Shown here in pieces: positions 26,853 through 40,375 of a stretch of DNA of 64,000 bases. The position numbers were made by a program, and so were the translations under genes. Numbering within the stretch: position 1 is the stretch's first letter; each line of letters starts with the position of its first letter. The stretch lies in contig JAOTOL010001560.1 of the NCBI GenBank assembly GCA_034440575.1, positions 634,001 to 698,000 of the forward strand. The letters run 5' to 3'. Under the pieces are notes generated by a model. It did no database searches. It saw only the letters and a list, made by a program, of their open reading frames with translations, and was not told the DNA's origin. The stretch comes from Imbricaverruca yamaguchii. Taxonomy: Eukaryota; Arthropoda; Thecostraca; Neoverrucidae.

Positions 26853-28304
26853 CGGTCGAGAGAAAATCGACGCCGCGAACGTACATCCGAAGCCGCATAC
26901 GGAAGCACGCACTTACACGATTCGACCGGGACAAACAGCCGATCGCGTCGTCTCGGGGCGAGATTGGTGTTCGGGGAGCGGGGACTGACAGCGGGCCGCG
27001 CCAGCCTTTACCACTACACGCGTGGTGCGCTGTAAGCGGTGAGACTGTTGCAGAGCATGAAGCAGGGGATTTATCACTGGCACGCTGAGTCTTCAGCGAT
27101 TGCGAAATCACAATTTTGTACATGGTAGTGGAGTTGTCTCGAGCGAGTCGGTGAGTGTGTGAATGAGTGAGTGGGCGAGTGAGAGAGATAGAGGAAGTGT
27201 TCGAAAGAAGTGGAAAAACAGGAGATGTCCTTTTAAATATCACTTCACCACGCCGATTTTTGTCATGCAAATGACGTGCATGAATGAGGAACTCTTGATG
27301 TAGCAAATATATGAAATGGCATGTTATAATGTTGGGACTGAAGTAATGCTGTGGGCTTGATGGCCTTACTTTTCGAGTTTATCTCCCAACACCGAAATCG
27401 GTATCAAGTGTGCTGGACGTTGGCGCGCCTTGCTATGTATCTTCAGGGACACAATCTATTGGATAACAGATCATTGCGAGCAAAACAAACTTTGGAAGTA
27501 ATAAAACAGCGAGAAATAATGTTGCCTCTTAGCAGACTGGAAATATAGCGCTTTTGCTTCAAATTTCGGTGGAAGTGTAAGCATTTCAGGAAGAACTACA
27601 TCACAAATCGGGACGGAGCATTGCTTTGCATTGCAATTTAAAGGCACATGAATCATGCACGGTTGTAAATCCCGATTTGGAAATAGATCCTCCAATTTCG
27701 ACATTGCCGCCTTGGCAATTAATCCCGTTTCGGTCAAAATTGGCTGCAGTCTTGTCGAACTCGGCTCTTCTGACGCAAACAGTGCACGGCAGCTCACGAC
27801 TTAATGCACCAGGCCGAACTGCTGCAATTGAACACGAGACGTGAGATGTGTCACGAGCCTTTCTGCCTCATGGCTCTTCCGCTCAATTAACACACCACAG
27901 CCGTCCAGCACAGCATGTCGTGTAAGCAGCGTGCTGCCCGTGACGCAGTCGACAGGCCGGTCCGGAGGCACGCAGATCACGTGACATGACGTCACCGCGA
28001 CACTGACGCCCGGCCGGTCGAAGGACGGAGGACCACTTTCTCGGAACAAAACAATGCACACACTGCAAATAAAGTATTGTGTTGCAAGCTGCCAAAAAAC
28101 ACGATAACAAAGCACATCCAGTTCGGAGTAAAACAGCTGAGCACTGAACAGTTAATGACGTTTCATAAGCAGCACGGCGGACGGAGTCGCTCAGATGAAC
28201 TTTTGTGTTCATCACTGGGGTGAGCTCACCCCGGCTTCGTCCTCTCGAGTACGAATAAAGCGTGAATGGGGGATGCGGGTCAAGAAAAGAGTCTTCCGCA
28301 GTTC
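26853..28304. other. No recognisable feature
   Basis: CpG-rich at first (to about 27060), then unremarkable. A GAGTGAGTGGGCGAGTGAGA microrepeat lies near 27150-27190. Confidence 0.5.
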
Positions 28305-28471
28305 TGGTTGGTTGGTTATTGGTTTTACGACACATCGACCGTTGAGTCATGTAGCGTCGCCAATATCTCACGCCGATTGGTCGCGGGCGAAGAGTAGCGA
28401 CAGGTGGGACTTGAACCCGCAACCTTTCGATTGTGAGACGGGCATCTTACCCATAGACTATTCGTCCCACC
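28305..28471 (-). mobile_element. SINE-A, full length
   Basis: It is the reverse complement of the SINE-A at 4638, with the same tRNA head, body and CCAACCAACC tail. A short agtcttcc repeat on both sides may be the rest of a target-site duplication. Confidence 0.88.
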
Positions 28472-31400
28472 AGTCTTCCATGGTTCGAGGCCCTTAACGT
28501 TGGCATGCTGCTCCTCAAGCCCAAAACATTGGCATGGCATGTAGCCATTAACTCACTCAAGCCCAAACCACTTCCAGGCAACGTTGGCTTGCCAGCCGTC
28601 AGTTCATTTCACCTCAAGTGACTGACTTCTCAGGCTTCTCAGACATCTCTGAGGCCAACCGTGAGTGGTCAAGTATGATGCACTGTGTGTCAATCATGCC
28701 TATGTTTTTGGGTATTGCATTCAAATCATGAGCATTTAAGCAACATTTATGGCATTATTTAAGCTACAATTTTCATGAGTATGGTTCGTATTACTTTACT
28801 GCAGAAAGCTACCAGCTGCGTATAGCAAATGTAATTGACAATAAGCGAACTTTATTTCACCTGCATAGTCTAAGGTACATGGGGTCAATCATAACGATAT
28901 TTGATTCATGTTGATAAAGGACACCAATCATAATTCATCTACTTCCATGCTCTTCGCACAATGCCTCACAAAAGTTCACTCAGGAGCACAATGAAACATC
29001 TTCGTGTTGGCGCTGTCCCGAGAAGACACTAAATGACGTCAAATCTGGGCAATCAGGCGGCCCTGTGCGAAGCTGTCTGCAATTTTCCTCCTGTACGTCT
29101 GGGCCCAATTGACCGTAAAATTCCGTTGGCGGTCCCATTGCTCAGGTGCGGACGAGCGTAGCCAAATCTGCACCGTGCGTGCGAGCGAGGCCAAGTGGTT
29201 ACCGCGCTGCAGCGGGCTATATTATTGGCACACTGCTGGGAACATACCACGTGCCAGGTGCACTCAAACGGACGTAATGCAGCTTGTTTGGCATGCCAAC
29301 GCCGGTCTCCGCTTTGGCGAGGCGGACGGAGGACAATCCTCGCCATGGTTCTCTCTGCCTGAAGCAAACAATATTAAGAAAGAGAAACCATAATTTGTAC
29401 GTGTTAGACTGGACTCGGTGGCTTGCAATGTGCGCCGGTCTTGTTATCTGCCTGGAATGGCCAGCTCTCTCGCAAACAAATAACGTAGCGTGGATCCATT
29501 TCCCCGCAGGAATTTGCTATATCGACACAATCATCAATCATGTAAATGGACTGTTATCGGCTCCTTGGCGAACTACTTGATGGCTGTATTATTGATTCAT
29601 TGCAGTGGCCGGGAACAAGACTGCCATCGCGAGCCACACGGCGCCTTATATCAGCAGCACCACCAGCCCGGTGATCTGTGGAGGCCGACATTCGAGCTAT
29701 TTTCAGCGCCGCTATTCGTGGTCACTCTTTGATGTGACGTGTTCGAGAAAGGTTCCGGCGGTCTGTATCGCGCCAGGATGATGTCCAGTAGCTTCAAGTC
29801 AGTGCCAGATATTGTGTGATAGTGCAAAGACAATTCACTTTTGTTTGCAACTGTTGAGGGATGATTGCGTAAAAAGCGAATAATGGCTGCAGTCAATCCG
29901 GAGGGTAGGGTAGGTGGAGGGGTGGATGATTGCCTAGTAGGAGCATTACTTTGGGTCCCCGGGTATAATGCACTTCCGGAATGATGGAACTGCAAGTACA
30001 CTTGCCCCGCCCAAGACGGCATGGATGACCCGCGAATATATAGACAATTAACTGCGGAGGAATGCTCTGAAGTTGCCGACGGGGTACTCCGGATACGGCC
30101 TTGTTTTGATGATTACACTATCATGCACATTGTCACAAATTCGAAACACGGATTTCCTCTATTCTCTTCAGAGGCCCGCTCACGATGAAGGGGTGGGGGC
30201 TGGGGGTAGCCATCAACTGGGCGGTGGGTGGCATCGCGATCAGAGCGGTTACGGGATCAGTGCACAGGGACGGCTCGACATCCGTGATGGGGAATGGCGC
30301 GGGTGCACAGCGACGGCCTGTCATCGCCGCTCACGGCGGCGATCGGAGCCAGTAGGAGTACCAAAACCAGCGAATGTGTTCCCGAACCAGCCAGTTGAGC
30401 ACTTTCGCGATGGTGGCCGCGTGCGGCAAGTATCGGCTGCACAGTCGTGGGCGCAACTTAGCCCAGGGAGCCGACTCGGCCAAGAATCCCGACTGTACCC
30501 ACACGGCTTTCAGCTCCGCTGGATGGCCGCCACTGGCTGCAGGAACATCGGCAAATGCGTCCCCTGAAGGCGCCTGGGTGATCCAGATGTTGTGACAACA
30601 GTTGCGTGCAGGCTGCCTTCTCGGGGGAGACGGCAAATGGGGCGCGCCTATAACGCTGCCGAGCTTGTTGCGAAACCGCCACCTCGCTGCTGCCAATACT
30701 AACAGTTGAACATGATTGCTGCATGATTGCATGATTGAGCATGATTGTTGTTGAGCTCGCCTCTGCGTCGCCGATATTAACCTGCGTATTGCCGAGAGCC
30801 AATCGCCAATGCGCATGCAACGGTAAGTGGCAAGCATGCACGCCTGCACCATTTCGCCACGTGTGCGTACCAACGTCGTAGTCATTGTGACCGACCCGAG
30901 CAGTGTTCGCCGGAATGTGGCCCATTAATTGCTGACGGAGTGCTATGATTCACGGGTGCTCGTATGTGAGGTACACACGACGTGGCATGAAATGTCAACA
31001 GCTCCGGCAAATAGGCTTATCACTATAATGGAAGTGCATTGCACGCCCGGCGCATAAAGGTCCATTTGGTGGCTTCGGTGTGAAATGCTAGTTATCACAA
31101 GGGCGGTATCATCATCGCTCAGGCCCGAGAGCACCTACGCGACAGTTATTCATGCTTAGTAGGCTCTCGAGGTAAACTCCATCAACTTAAATGTAATATA
31201 AGGCGATCTGGAACATGACCAATGCATATGATATCATTACTGAAAACTGGAACTTTTACCCCAGACAGACAGACGATGGAATAATTGAAGCGTGGCTTTG
31301 CATGATTTGGGGCGTGGATTCTTTGATAGTGCGCTGGGTGTGGTGCCAGTGGTCATATTCTGACATCGGGGACACTTCTACCCAACCATGCTAAAAATGG

Positions 31401-31674
31401 AAAATTGCAGCAATTGGTCCGCGGTGCATCGGGATAATCGCTGGCTGGGAGTTACCCACAGCGCTGAAGTCACGGGCGCGACCTGCATACAAGCCAAACT
31501 GTTGGCCGAGTTGCCCGCCACCTATTGCTTTCTGGAAATGGGATGTAATCGCACTTCCATAGTACTCCATTATATACCCGCCCGTACCGAGAACTATGGT
31601 GGTCCGGGGCAATTATGTCAGGTATGCATCATAACTACACAGAAATAAAACATGACCCCCAGAAACCCCAAAGT
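28472..31674. other. No gene recognised
   Basis: CTCAAGCCCAAAACATTGGC (28515) and CTCAAGCCCAAACCA (28556) form a short repeat. Frames up to 184 codons (30331-30885, minus) show no recognised domain. Confidence 0.5.
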
Positions 31675-32145
31675 GTACTGTACTGTACTGTACTGTACTG
31701 TACTGTACTGTATTGTACTGTACTGCACTGCACTGCACTGCACTGCACTCCACTGCACTGCGTTGCACTGCACTGCACTGCACTGCACTGCACTGCACTG
31801 CACTGCACTGCACTGCACTGCACTGCACTGCACTGCACTGCACTGTACTGTACTGTACTGCACTGCACTGCATTGCACTGCACTGCACTGCACTGCACTG
31901 GACCGCACTGCACTGGACCGCACTGCACTGCACTGCACTGGACTGGACTGAACTGCACCGGACTGCACCGGACTGCACTGGACTGCACTGGACTGAACTG
32001 GACTGCACTGGGCTGCGCTGGACTGGACTGGACCGGACTGGACCGGACTGGACTGGACTGGACTGGACTGCACTTGACTGCACTGGACTGTACTTGACTG
32101 GACCGGACTGGACTGTGCTCTACTTTACTGTACTATATACTATAC
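31675..32145. repeat. ACTGY pentamer array
   Basis: ACTGT repeats give way to ACTGC and then GGACT/GGACC variants, in blocks. The order suggests successive local expansions of different pentamer variants. Confidence 0.95.
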
Positions 32146-32760
32146 TGTATTGCACTGTACTTTACTGTGATGTGTTGTACTATGCTGTATTGCACTGTAC
32201 TTTACTGTGATGTGTTGTACTATGCTGTGCTGTATTGCACTGTACTTTACTGTGATGTGTTGTACTATGCTGTGCTGTATTGCACTGTACTTTACTGTGA
32301 TGTGTTGTACTATGCTGTATTGCACTGTACTTTACTGTGATGTGTTGTGCTATGCTGTATTGCACTGTAATTTACTGTGATGTGTTGTACTATGCTGTAT
32401 TGCACTGTACTTTACTGTGATGTGTTGTACCATGCTGTATTGCACTGTACTTTACTGTGATGTGTTGTACTATGCTGTATTGCACTGTACTTTACTGTGA
32501 TGTGTTGTACTATGCTGTATTGCACTGTAATTTACTGTGATGTGTTGTACTATGCTGTATTGCACTGCACTTGACTGTGATGTGTTGTACTATGCTGTAT
32601 TGCACTGTAATTTACTGTGATGTGTTGTACTATGCTGTATTGCACTGTACGTTACTGTGATGTGTTGTACTATGCTGTATTGCACTGTAATTTACTGTGA
32701 TGTGCTGTATTGCACTGTTCTTTACTGTGATGTGCTGTATTGCACTGTTGTTTATTGTGA
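32146..32760. repeat. 40-bp higher-order repeat built from the pentamer
   Basis: About 15 units of a 40-mer (eight pentamer slots) containing TGTGATGTGTTGTACTATGC and TGTATTGCACTGTACTTTAC. A few units have one extra CTGTG. Confidence 0.93.
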
Positions 32761-33055
32761 TGTGTTGTACTATGCTGTACTGTACCGTACTGTGCTGTGC
32801 TCTACTGCAATCTGCTGTACTCTACTGTGTTATACTGTGCTGTGCTGTGCTGTGTTGTGCTGTGCTGTGCTGTGCTGTGCTGTGCTGTGCTGTGCTGTGG
32901 TGTGCTGTGCTATGCTATTCGATGTTGTTCAATGGTGTATTAAACGTTACTACATTACCACGCTTGGACTCTGCACAGTAATGTACTGTATTGTACTGTA
33001 TTGTGCTGTACCGCACCACAGAATACTGCACCGTACTGTAGTGCTGTACTGTGAT
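32761..33055. repeat. Degenerate pentamer array (TGTGC-rich)
   Basis: GCTGT repeats (32830-32915) and scattered CTGTA words continue the preceding arrays and decay towards 33055. Confidence 0.85.
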
Positions 33056-33399
33056 GCTTGACTTTTTGTGTTTGCCTGTGTGTGTGTGTTTGTGTGTGGT
33101 ATTCAGACTTACTGTATAGCTTGATGCCATCACATAGCAAAACATATATCAGTGAACTATTCCAGCATTTTCATATAGTGTTCATACTTGATGCATTTCT
33201 CACCAATTAGCAGATGAAGCTTCAAACAGGCGGTGAGCGGTGGGAACTGACGTTTTGCTCGTGCTTACATGGCGATATTTGATATTCATTCTGTTGAGAT
33301 TAAAGTGCAGAAACGACATCAAAGGCCTCCTTGAAACATGGATTTTTACCTGCTATTGCTGCTTTGGCTGGGAAATCACTACGGGCACACACAACTAAA
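33056..33399. other. No recognisable feature
   Basis: Short GT run at 33079-33098; otherwise nothing. Confidence 0.5.
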
Positions 33400-33790
33400 C
33401 TCACACAGAGCGCACCAGCCCAAGCCGCCGCAGGGACGCCAAAGCCGGTCCCGCACAACCCACGTGGATCTCGAGCCTGAAATACAATCGAGTCCACTCA
33501 GCGGGTGTTCGCTCGGCCGGCCAGGGCGAGAGGCAGGCGACGCCATATGGCCTCAGTCGCTGAGTGCGTCGCAGAGCCGCAGCCAACGAACCGACACGGC
33601 GTCGCGTCCGCCGGCGCACAATGGCGCGCGCCGCTGTCGACGGGAGGCTGTTGTGGCGCACGCACTGTCGCGAGCGACTGGCGGCGGCCGTCTGACCGTG
33701 CCGCCTTCCCGACTGGCGCGGCCCGCTGCTGGCGCCCTGCGGTGCAGCATCGCCGTATCTAGGCGGAGTGTTGATGCGTGCGATCAAATG
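33400..33790. other. GC/CpG-rich patch
   Basis: CpG-rich, with open frames on both strands. The plus frame from 33338 starts MDFYLLLLLWLG, like a signal peptide, but continues into low-complexity Arg/Ser-rich sequence and the CT array. Not called as a gene. Confidence 0.5.
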
Positions 33791-33872
33791 CTATCGCAAG
33801 TGGTCTCACGCCACCCTCGCCTCCTTCACTCCTGCTCCTTTTCCCCACCCATTCTACCTTTCTTCCTCTCCC

Positions 33873-34636
<764 letters not shown>

Positions 34637-34880
34637 ATTGCGCCGATAGCTCAGATAGATGGAGCAGCGACCTGCACTGGTCTGCCCTGACCTGGCAAGA
34701 CAGGGTTGGAGCCGCTTCAGGGGCTCGCACGACTCCCGACTGGATGGGTCAGTTGGCTACTGGCCCGGTGAGGTCGGCGAAGGTCAGCTGGCCACTGGCC
34801 CGGGGAGGTCGGCCAAGCGGCATGGCCGACGGTAGGCCGTGTAGGTGCAATGGCGGGAAGCTAGATCTTGGGCAACATCC
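34637..34880 (+). mobile_element. SINE-C, second copy
   Basis: The A box (GATAGCTCAGATAGATGGAG), a degraded B box (GGGTTGGAGCCGC) and the shared body match the copy at 9714. The GGTCAGTTGGCTACTGGCC part is repeated in tandem (ACTGGCCCGG appears twice), making this copy slightly longer. Confidence 0.75.
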
Positions 34881-35559
34881 TGCCCTTGGGCTACCTTGTC
34901 AAACATTTAAGGCATGTCAACTGTATTTCTGGGTAGTGGGGTACTCCACCCTATTAAATATACGTCCATCTAATACCATAAGATGTCTTCGCAAGGCAAC
35001 GCAGTTACATTTTTGTGACCAAATCCACCGCTCTGCCTTCAAATGTCAACAAAGATAAGGTGGTCGACACACGAACACAGCTGGAGAAAAAGTTTAGGCC
35101 TCCACTCTTGTCCTTTGAATTTCAGTATTTTTCTCCGATTTCCTTAGCTGAACGGGCAAGGTGTTTTAAAGGTTACTTCTACCACCAAGTGAGCGGGCGA
35201 GACATCCAGTTGGGTATTCCGGCAGACGCGCCCAGCTAACAACGGCATTATGTAGATTTGGCCATTTTGTTGGGCAGCAGTCGCTTTTACTTTGAGAAAT
35301 AATCGTCTTAGCCCTTGGCCACACATGGAAATGCAACACATGTTGACACATGGAACACTCAGTGGCATAATTAAAGCATTAATGCCGCGAGTGGTTATAA
35401 GTGAAGTGCTGTAGTCATGGTTCAGGCGCATGCCTGGCCAGCAGACAGTGACAATGTGATATGAATTAATCAAGTCTGACATCCGCTACGATTGTTGCTG
35501 CACTGATGATGTGCATTTCTCCACGGGCGAAACGATCACCAAGCTATTCACCGCGCAAT
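34881..35559. other. No recognisable feature
   Basis: Unique-looking; no motif recognised. Confidence 0.5.
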
Positions 35560-36075
35560 ACGTGGGACGTGGGCCGTTGGACGTGAGACGTGAGACGTTA
35601 GACGTGGGACGTGGGACGTGGGACGTGAGACGTTTGACGTTTGACGTGTGATGTATGGTGTATGATGTATGGTGTATGGTGTATGGTGTATGGTGTGTGG
35701 TGTATGGTGTATGGTGTATGATGTGTGGTGTATGGTGTATGGTGTATGACGTATGACGTATGATCTATGTTTGCTGTGTGATGTGGGACGTGTGATGTGG
35801 GACGTGGGACGTGTGATGTGGGACGTGTGATGTGGGACGTGGGACGTGGGATGTGGGACGTGTGATGTGGGACGTGTGATGTGGGACGTGTGATGTGGGA
35901 CGTGGGACGTGTGATGTGGGACGTGTGATGTGGGACGTGTGATGTGGGACGTGTGATGTGGGACGTGGGACGTGGGATGTGGGACGTGTGATGTGGGACG
36001 TGTGATGTGGGACGTGGGACGTGTGATGTGGGACGTGTGATGTGGGACGTGGGACGTGGGACGTGGGACGTGAGA
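35560..36075. repeat. Heptamer array GTGGGAC / GTATGGT / GTGTGAT
   Basis: Related 7-mers fill the block: GTGAGAC/GTGGGAC first, GTATGGT from 35645 to 35760, then alternating GTGGGAC and GTGTGAT. Confidence 0.93.
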
Positions 36076-36212
36076 TAAGGACACAAGTGGGAGATAGGTA
36101 CATGGAAAAGTACCACCTTCCCGATTATCCAAATCAACACCATCGACACTGACACTGGCACAGAAACAGACACACATTGGCACATACACCCACGTATACA
36201 CAGACACCGATC

Positions 36213-37572
36213 CACCACCGCTACTGACACTGCCACCGCTACTGACGCTGCCACCGCTACTGACACTGCCGCCGCTACTGACGCTGCCACCGCTACTGAC
36301 ACTGCCGCCGCTACTGACACTGCCGCCTCTACTGACACTGCCGCCGCTACTGACACTGCCGCCGCTACTAACACTGCCGTCGCTACTGACACTGCCGCCG
36401 CTACTGACACTGCCGCCGCTACTGACACTGCCGCCGCTATACTGACACTGCCACCGCTACTGACGCTGCCACCGCTACTGACACTGCTACCGCTACTGAC
36501 GCTGCCACCGCTACTGACACTGCCGCCGCTACTGACACTGCCGCCGCTACTGACACTGCCGCCGCTACTGACACTGCCGCCGCTACTGACACTGCCGCCG
36601 CTACTGACACTGCCACCGCTACTGACACTGCCGCCGCTACTGACACTGCCGCCGCTACTGACACTGCCGCCGCTACTGACACTGCCGCCGCTACTGACAC
36701 TGCCGCCGCTACTGACACTGCCACCGCTACTGACACTGCCACCGCTACTGACACTGCCACCGCTACTGACACTGCCACCGCTACTGACACTGCCACCGCT
36801 ACTGACACTGCCGCCGCTACTGACACTGCCACCGCTACTGACACTGCCACCGCTACTGACACTGCCGCCGCTACTGACACTGCCACCGCTACTGACACTG
36901 CCGCCGCTACTGACACTGCCGCCGCTACTGACACTGCCGCCGATACTGACACTGCCGCCGCTACTGACACTGCCACCGCTACTGACGCTGCCACCGCTAC
37001 TGACACTGCCGCCGCTACTGACACTGCCGCCGCTACTAACACTGCCGTCGCTACTGACACTGCCGCCGCTACTGACACTGCCGCCGCTACTGACACTGCC
37101 ACCGCTACTGACACTGCCGCCGCTACTGACACTGCCGCCGCTACTGACACTGCCACCGCTACTGACGCTGCCACCGCTACTGACACTGCCGCCGCTACTG
37201 ACACTGCCGCCGCTACTGACACTGCCACCGCTGCTGACACTGCCACCGCTGCTGACACTGCCACCGCTACTGACACTGCCACCGCTACTGACACTGCCGC
37301 CGCTACTGACACTGCCACCGCTACTGACACTGCCGCCGCTACTGACACTGCCACCGCTACTGACACTGCCACCGCTACTGACACGGCCACCGCTACTGAC
37401 ACTGCCACCGCTACTGACACGGCCACCGCTACTGACACTGCCGCCGCTACTGACACTGCCACCGCTACTGACACTGCCGCCGCTACTGACACTGCCGCCG
37501 CTACTGACACTGCCGCCGCTACTGACACTGCCACCGCTACTGACACTGCCACCGCTACTGACACTGCCGCGG
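36213..37572. repeat. 18-bp tandem array
   Basis: About 75 units of CACTGCCRCCGCTACTGA. On the minus strand one frame reads SSGGSV repeated for over 350 residues, inside an open frame 35598-37808. A 2-bp insertion near 36437 shifts the frame to an AAAVSV repeat. The two commonest variants (GGC/GGT and AGT/AGC on the minus strand) are silent in the SSGGSV frame. Still, no conserved domain, promoter or homologue is visible, so it is annotated as a satellite, not a gene. Confidence 0.9.
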
Positions 37573-38568
37573 CCATCGCCGTGACCAGCGTCACACCAGG
37601 AGGCTGATCGCCAGCACAACAGCTGATGCAACATCGACACAGGCGTCACACCGTCACAGGCGAACCGGACGTCGCTGTCGACGACTCGTGGCTTACCATC
37701 AGCAGTCAGCCACAGGATCAGCGCTGATGCGCCGCGGAGGCACGCTATTCTGCCGGACTGGGGGACAGCTGATTCACGACTGATTCTGGTGGCATTTCTC
37801 TTGATCAATTAACAGTTTTATTATGCATGCCGATAGCTCACGACGAGTTGGAATTCTGGTATTAGACGAACCTTACGTCACAAATACGTCAAAGCCGCTC
37901 AAACGTAGTCTGGTATCTGGGTCACGGAATGAAATTGCATTATGCTGTATTGTCATGCCTTATGGCTTGTGTCACGGCACAAGCCATAAGTGCATCATTT
38001 TTCACGATCCAGCATCCACACCGAAGCTTTTGGTAATGCAAGTCGATAAAGAATGTACCATTGTTGGACTTTGTTGAACGCTATCATAGTATGCAGGTGA
38101 TTTCCTTTAATTATCATGGTGAGATACCTCTCTTTCATATATCGTTTGATTAGATAACATGAAGAATTACTAGATGCATACTTGACTGGCATTTATCCCC
38201 ATCACACGACCACAGTACTCCGAATCTAACTCACTAAGAACGTGCTAAGACCATTATAGGATGTAGAATGGCAAAAACATCCAGCATCTAAGATAGGATT
38301 TTTCGCCGTCATTTTGTACGAGAATCATCCGGTATTCGGTATTATGTTCCTTAAGATCCCTCCCGCAGTTCTTTCCAAGTTCTTGGACCACTTGGAGTCG
38401 CAACCAAAAGCATTTTATCGTCCACCGGCTGTCAATATTCGTGCATGTTACCGAAAGCCACCGAAGTTGACATAATCCGTCTATGGTTTAATAAAATTGT
38501 CCTATAGAAATTCTTCAAATTCGTTACCGGCGAATTGTAGCACAAGTTTCTTTATTAGCTTGAGCCCG
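37573..38568. other. No recognisable feature
   Basis: Unique-looking, with a local palindrome CTTATGGCTTGTGTCACGGC / ACAAGCCATAAG at 37959-37990. Confidence 0.5.
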
Positions 38569-38622
38569 CGGAAAACTGCTCGAAACCTTTCATTGAACAT
38601 GAAAGGTTTCGAGCAGCTTTCC
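38569..38622. repeat. Perfect 18-bp hairpin
   Basis: CTGCTCGAAACCTTTCAT at 38576-38593 and its exact reverse complement at 38599-38616 are separated by five bases. The stem extends with GGAAA/TTTCC across a one-base mismatch. Confidence 0.85.
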
Positions 38623-38639
38623 GGTGGTCGCGACAGAAC

Positions 38640-38732
38640 TGCTTCGGTTCAGGGGAAGGAGAGGGGAAGAGAAGGGGGAATAAGAGGGGAAGGGGAGGGG
38701 AAGGAGGGGGGGGGAGGGGAGGGGAGGGGACT
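38640..38732. repeat. G-rich purine tract
   Basis: GGGGAAGG and GGAGGGGAGGGG-type runs, with at least four G-runs of three or more bases. It could form a quadruplex. Confidence 0.8.
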
Positions 38733-38868
38733 CGCATTCATTCCAAGGTAAGGCAAGGGCTCAAGCATGCAGATTATTCTGAGAGCATGCCGAGTAATCA
38801 GTGACCTTTTGAAAGCAGCTAAGCTCATAGAAAATATTTAAGCTCACCTCAGATGTTTCATGAACGTT

Positions 38869-38873
<5 letters not shown>

Positions 38874-38919
<46 letters not shown>
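38874..38919. repeat. (TA)n microsatellite
   Basis: A TA run of about 46 bp. Confidence 0.97.
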
Positions 38920-38926
<7 letters not shown>

Positions 38927-39236
38927 ATTCATATAGAGGTACATGTTTTTATATACAGATCAGTGCACATGTTCTCTTGCGTATATTTTGTGCATCGAAA
39001 TATCTCTGTGCATCGTCCACCCACACAGTGTCAGGCCATATCTGGCTGAATCAATTTCTAGCAACACTTTTATATTCGAAATGAACAGTGAATATGCCAT
39101 TTGCAGCCAAAGTGTTTGGTGTAGCTTACAAATATGGCGAAACGATTTCGCTCTGCCAGAGCTAATATCCTGCATTCCTCGTTTCATACAAAATATGAGT
39201 AATCGCACACCACCGCAGAGGTACGCACATCTAGCT

Positions 39237-40035
39237 GTCCGTGCCCGGCCCAGTGATGCTGACGTCAGGGGCTGGGCAGGAGGTCTGTGCCTGAGCCAGT
39301 GATGCTGACGTCAAGGGCTGGGCAGAAGGTCTGTGCCCGGCCCAGTGATGCTGACGTCAAGGACCGGGCAGGAGGTCCGTGCCCGGCCCAGTGATGCTGA
39401 CATCAGGGGCTGGGCAGGAGGTCCGTGCCCGGCCCAGTGATGCTGACGTCAAGGGCTGGGCAGAAGGTCTGTGCCTGGCCCAGTGATGCTGACGTCAGGG
39501 GCTGGGCAGGAGGACTGTGCCTGGCCCAGTGATGCTGACATCAGGGGCTGGGCAGAAGGTCTGTGCCTGGCCCAGTGATGCTGACATCAGGGGCTGGGCG
39601 GAGGTCCGTGCCTGGCCCAGTGATGCTGACATCAGGGGCTGGGCAGGAGGACTGTGCCTGGCCCAGTGATGCTGACATCAGGGGCTGGGCAGAAGGTCTG
39701 TGCCTGGCCCAGTGATGCTGACATCAGGGGCTGGGCAGGAGGTCTGTGCCTGGCCCAGTGATGCTGACATCAGGGGCTGGGCAGGAGGTCTGTGCCCGGC
39801 CCAGTGATGCTTACATCAGGGGCTGGGCAGGAGGACTGTGCCTGGCTCAGTGATGCTGACATCAGGGGCTGGGCAGGAGGTCCGTGCCTGGCCCAGTGAT
39901 GCTGACGTCAGGGGCTGGGCGGAGGTCTGTGCCTGGGCGGAGGTCTGTGCCTGGGCCAGTGATGCTGACATCAGGGGGTGGGCAGAAGGTCTGTGCCTGG
40001 CCCAGTGATGCTTACATCAGGGGCTGGGCAGACAT
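39237..40035. repeat. 46-bp minisatellite
   Basis: About 17 units containing CCCAGTGATGCTGACATCAG and GGGCTGGGCAGGAGGTC, with R/Y changes and one- or two-base indels. Confidence 0.95.
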
Positions 40036-40375
40036 CCAGCTGTGCGTGGCAGTGGATCGGTGGCGGTCGACATCACTTAATCAGATCCTGCTAACACGCA
40101 GCCTTCCGACAGTTTCCAGTTTTAATGACCACTCGTGCCACCTTGTCATTACTGGAGCGTGCCTGGCTCACCGAAAACCGGCACGTATTTCACAGCCAAA
40201 AGCCTGAGCTCTGTGGGTTTATGGTGCAGCTCGGGGTTCAAACGAAGCTGAATAGATCCAGCGGGGATGAGGACGTATTTTTCTCCCATCGTTGATTTCT
40301 GCTTGGTCAATATTAAGTCTACAAGGCTCAGTCCCACAGTTAAGGCTCAGTCCCACGGTATATCTTCTGGTTGGG

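Noticed and set aside
25792..27306. Frames of up to 504 codons in the 23-bp satellite
   Set aside because: All six frames give equally long periodic products, which is expected from a stop-free unit and not from a gene.
33338..33500. Signal-peptide exon (MDFYLLLLLWLG) of a secreted protein
   Set aside because: The short hydrophobic start is followed by low-complexity, Arg/Ser-rich sequence and a CT array, with no clear donor or homologue.
33480..33520. Next dpr exon, since the minus strand shows SEHPLSG like the expected GEHP
   Set aside because: The bases at the possible acceptor give the wrong phase after the phase-1 donor at 52241, and the following residues do not look like a Dpr tail.
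35598..37808. 736-codon minus-strand open frame as a Ser/Gly-rich protein gene
   Set aside because: It is generated by the 18-bp and heptamer arrays and crosses a frame-shifting 2-bp insertion. The non-repeat N-terminal part has no recognised domain. Kept only as a finding about variant pattern.
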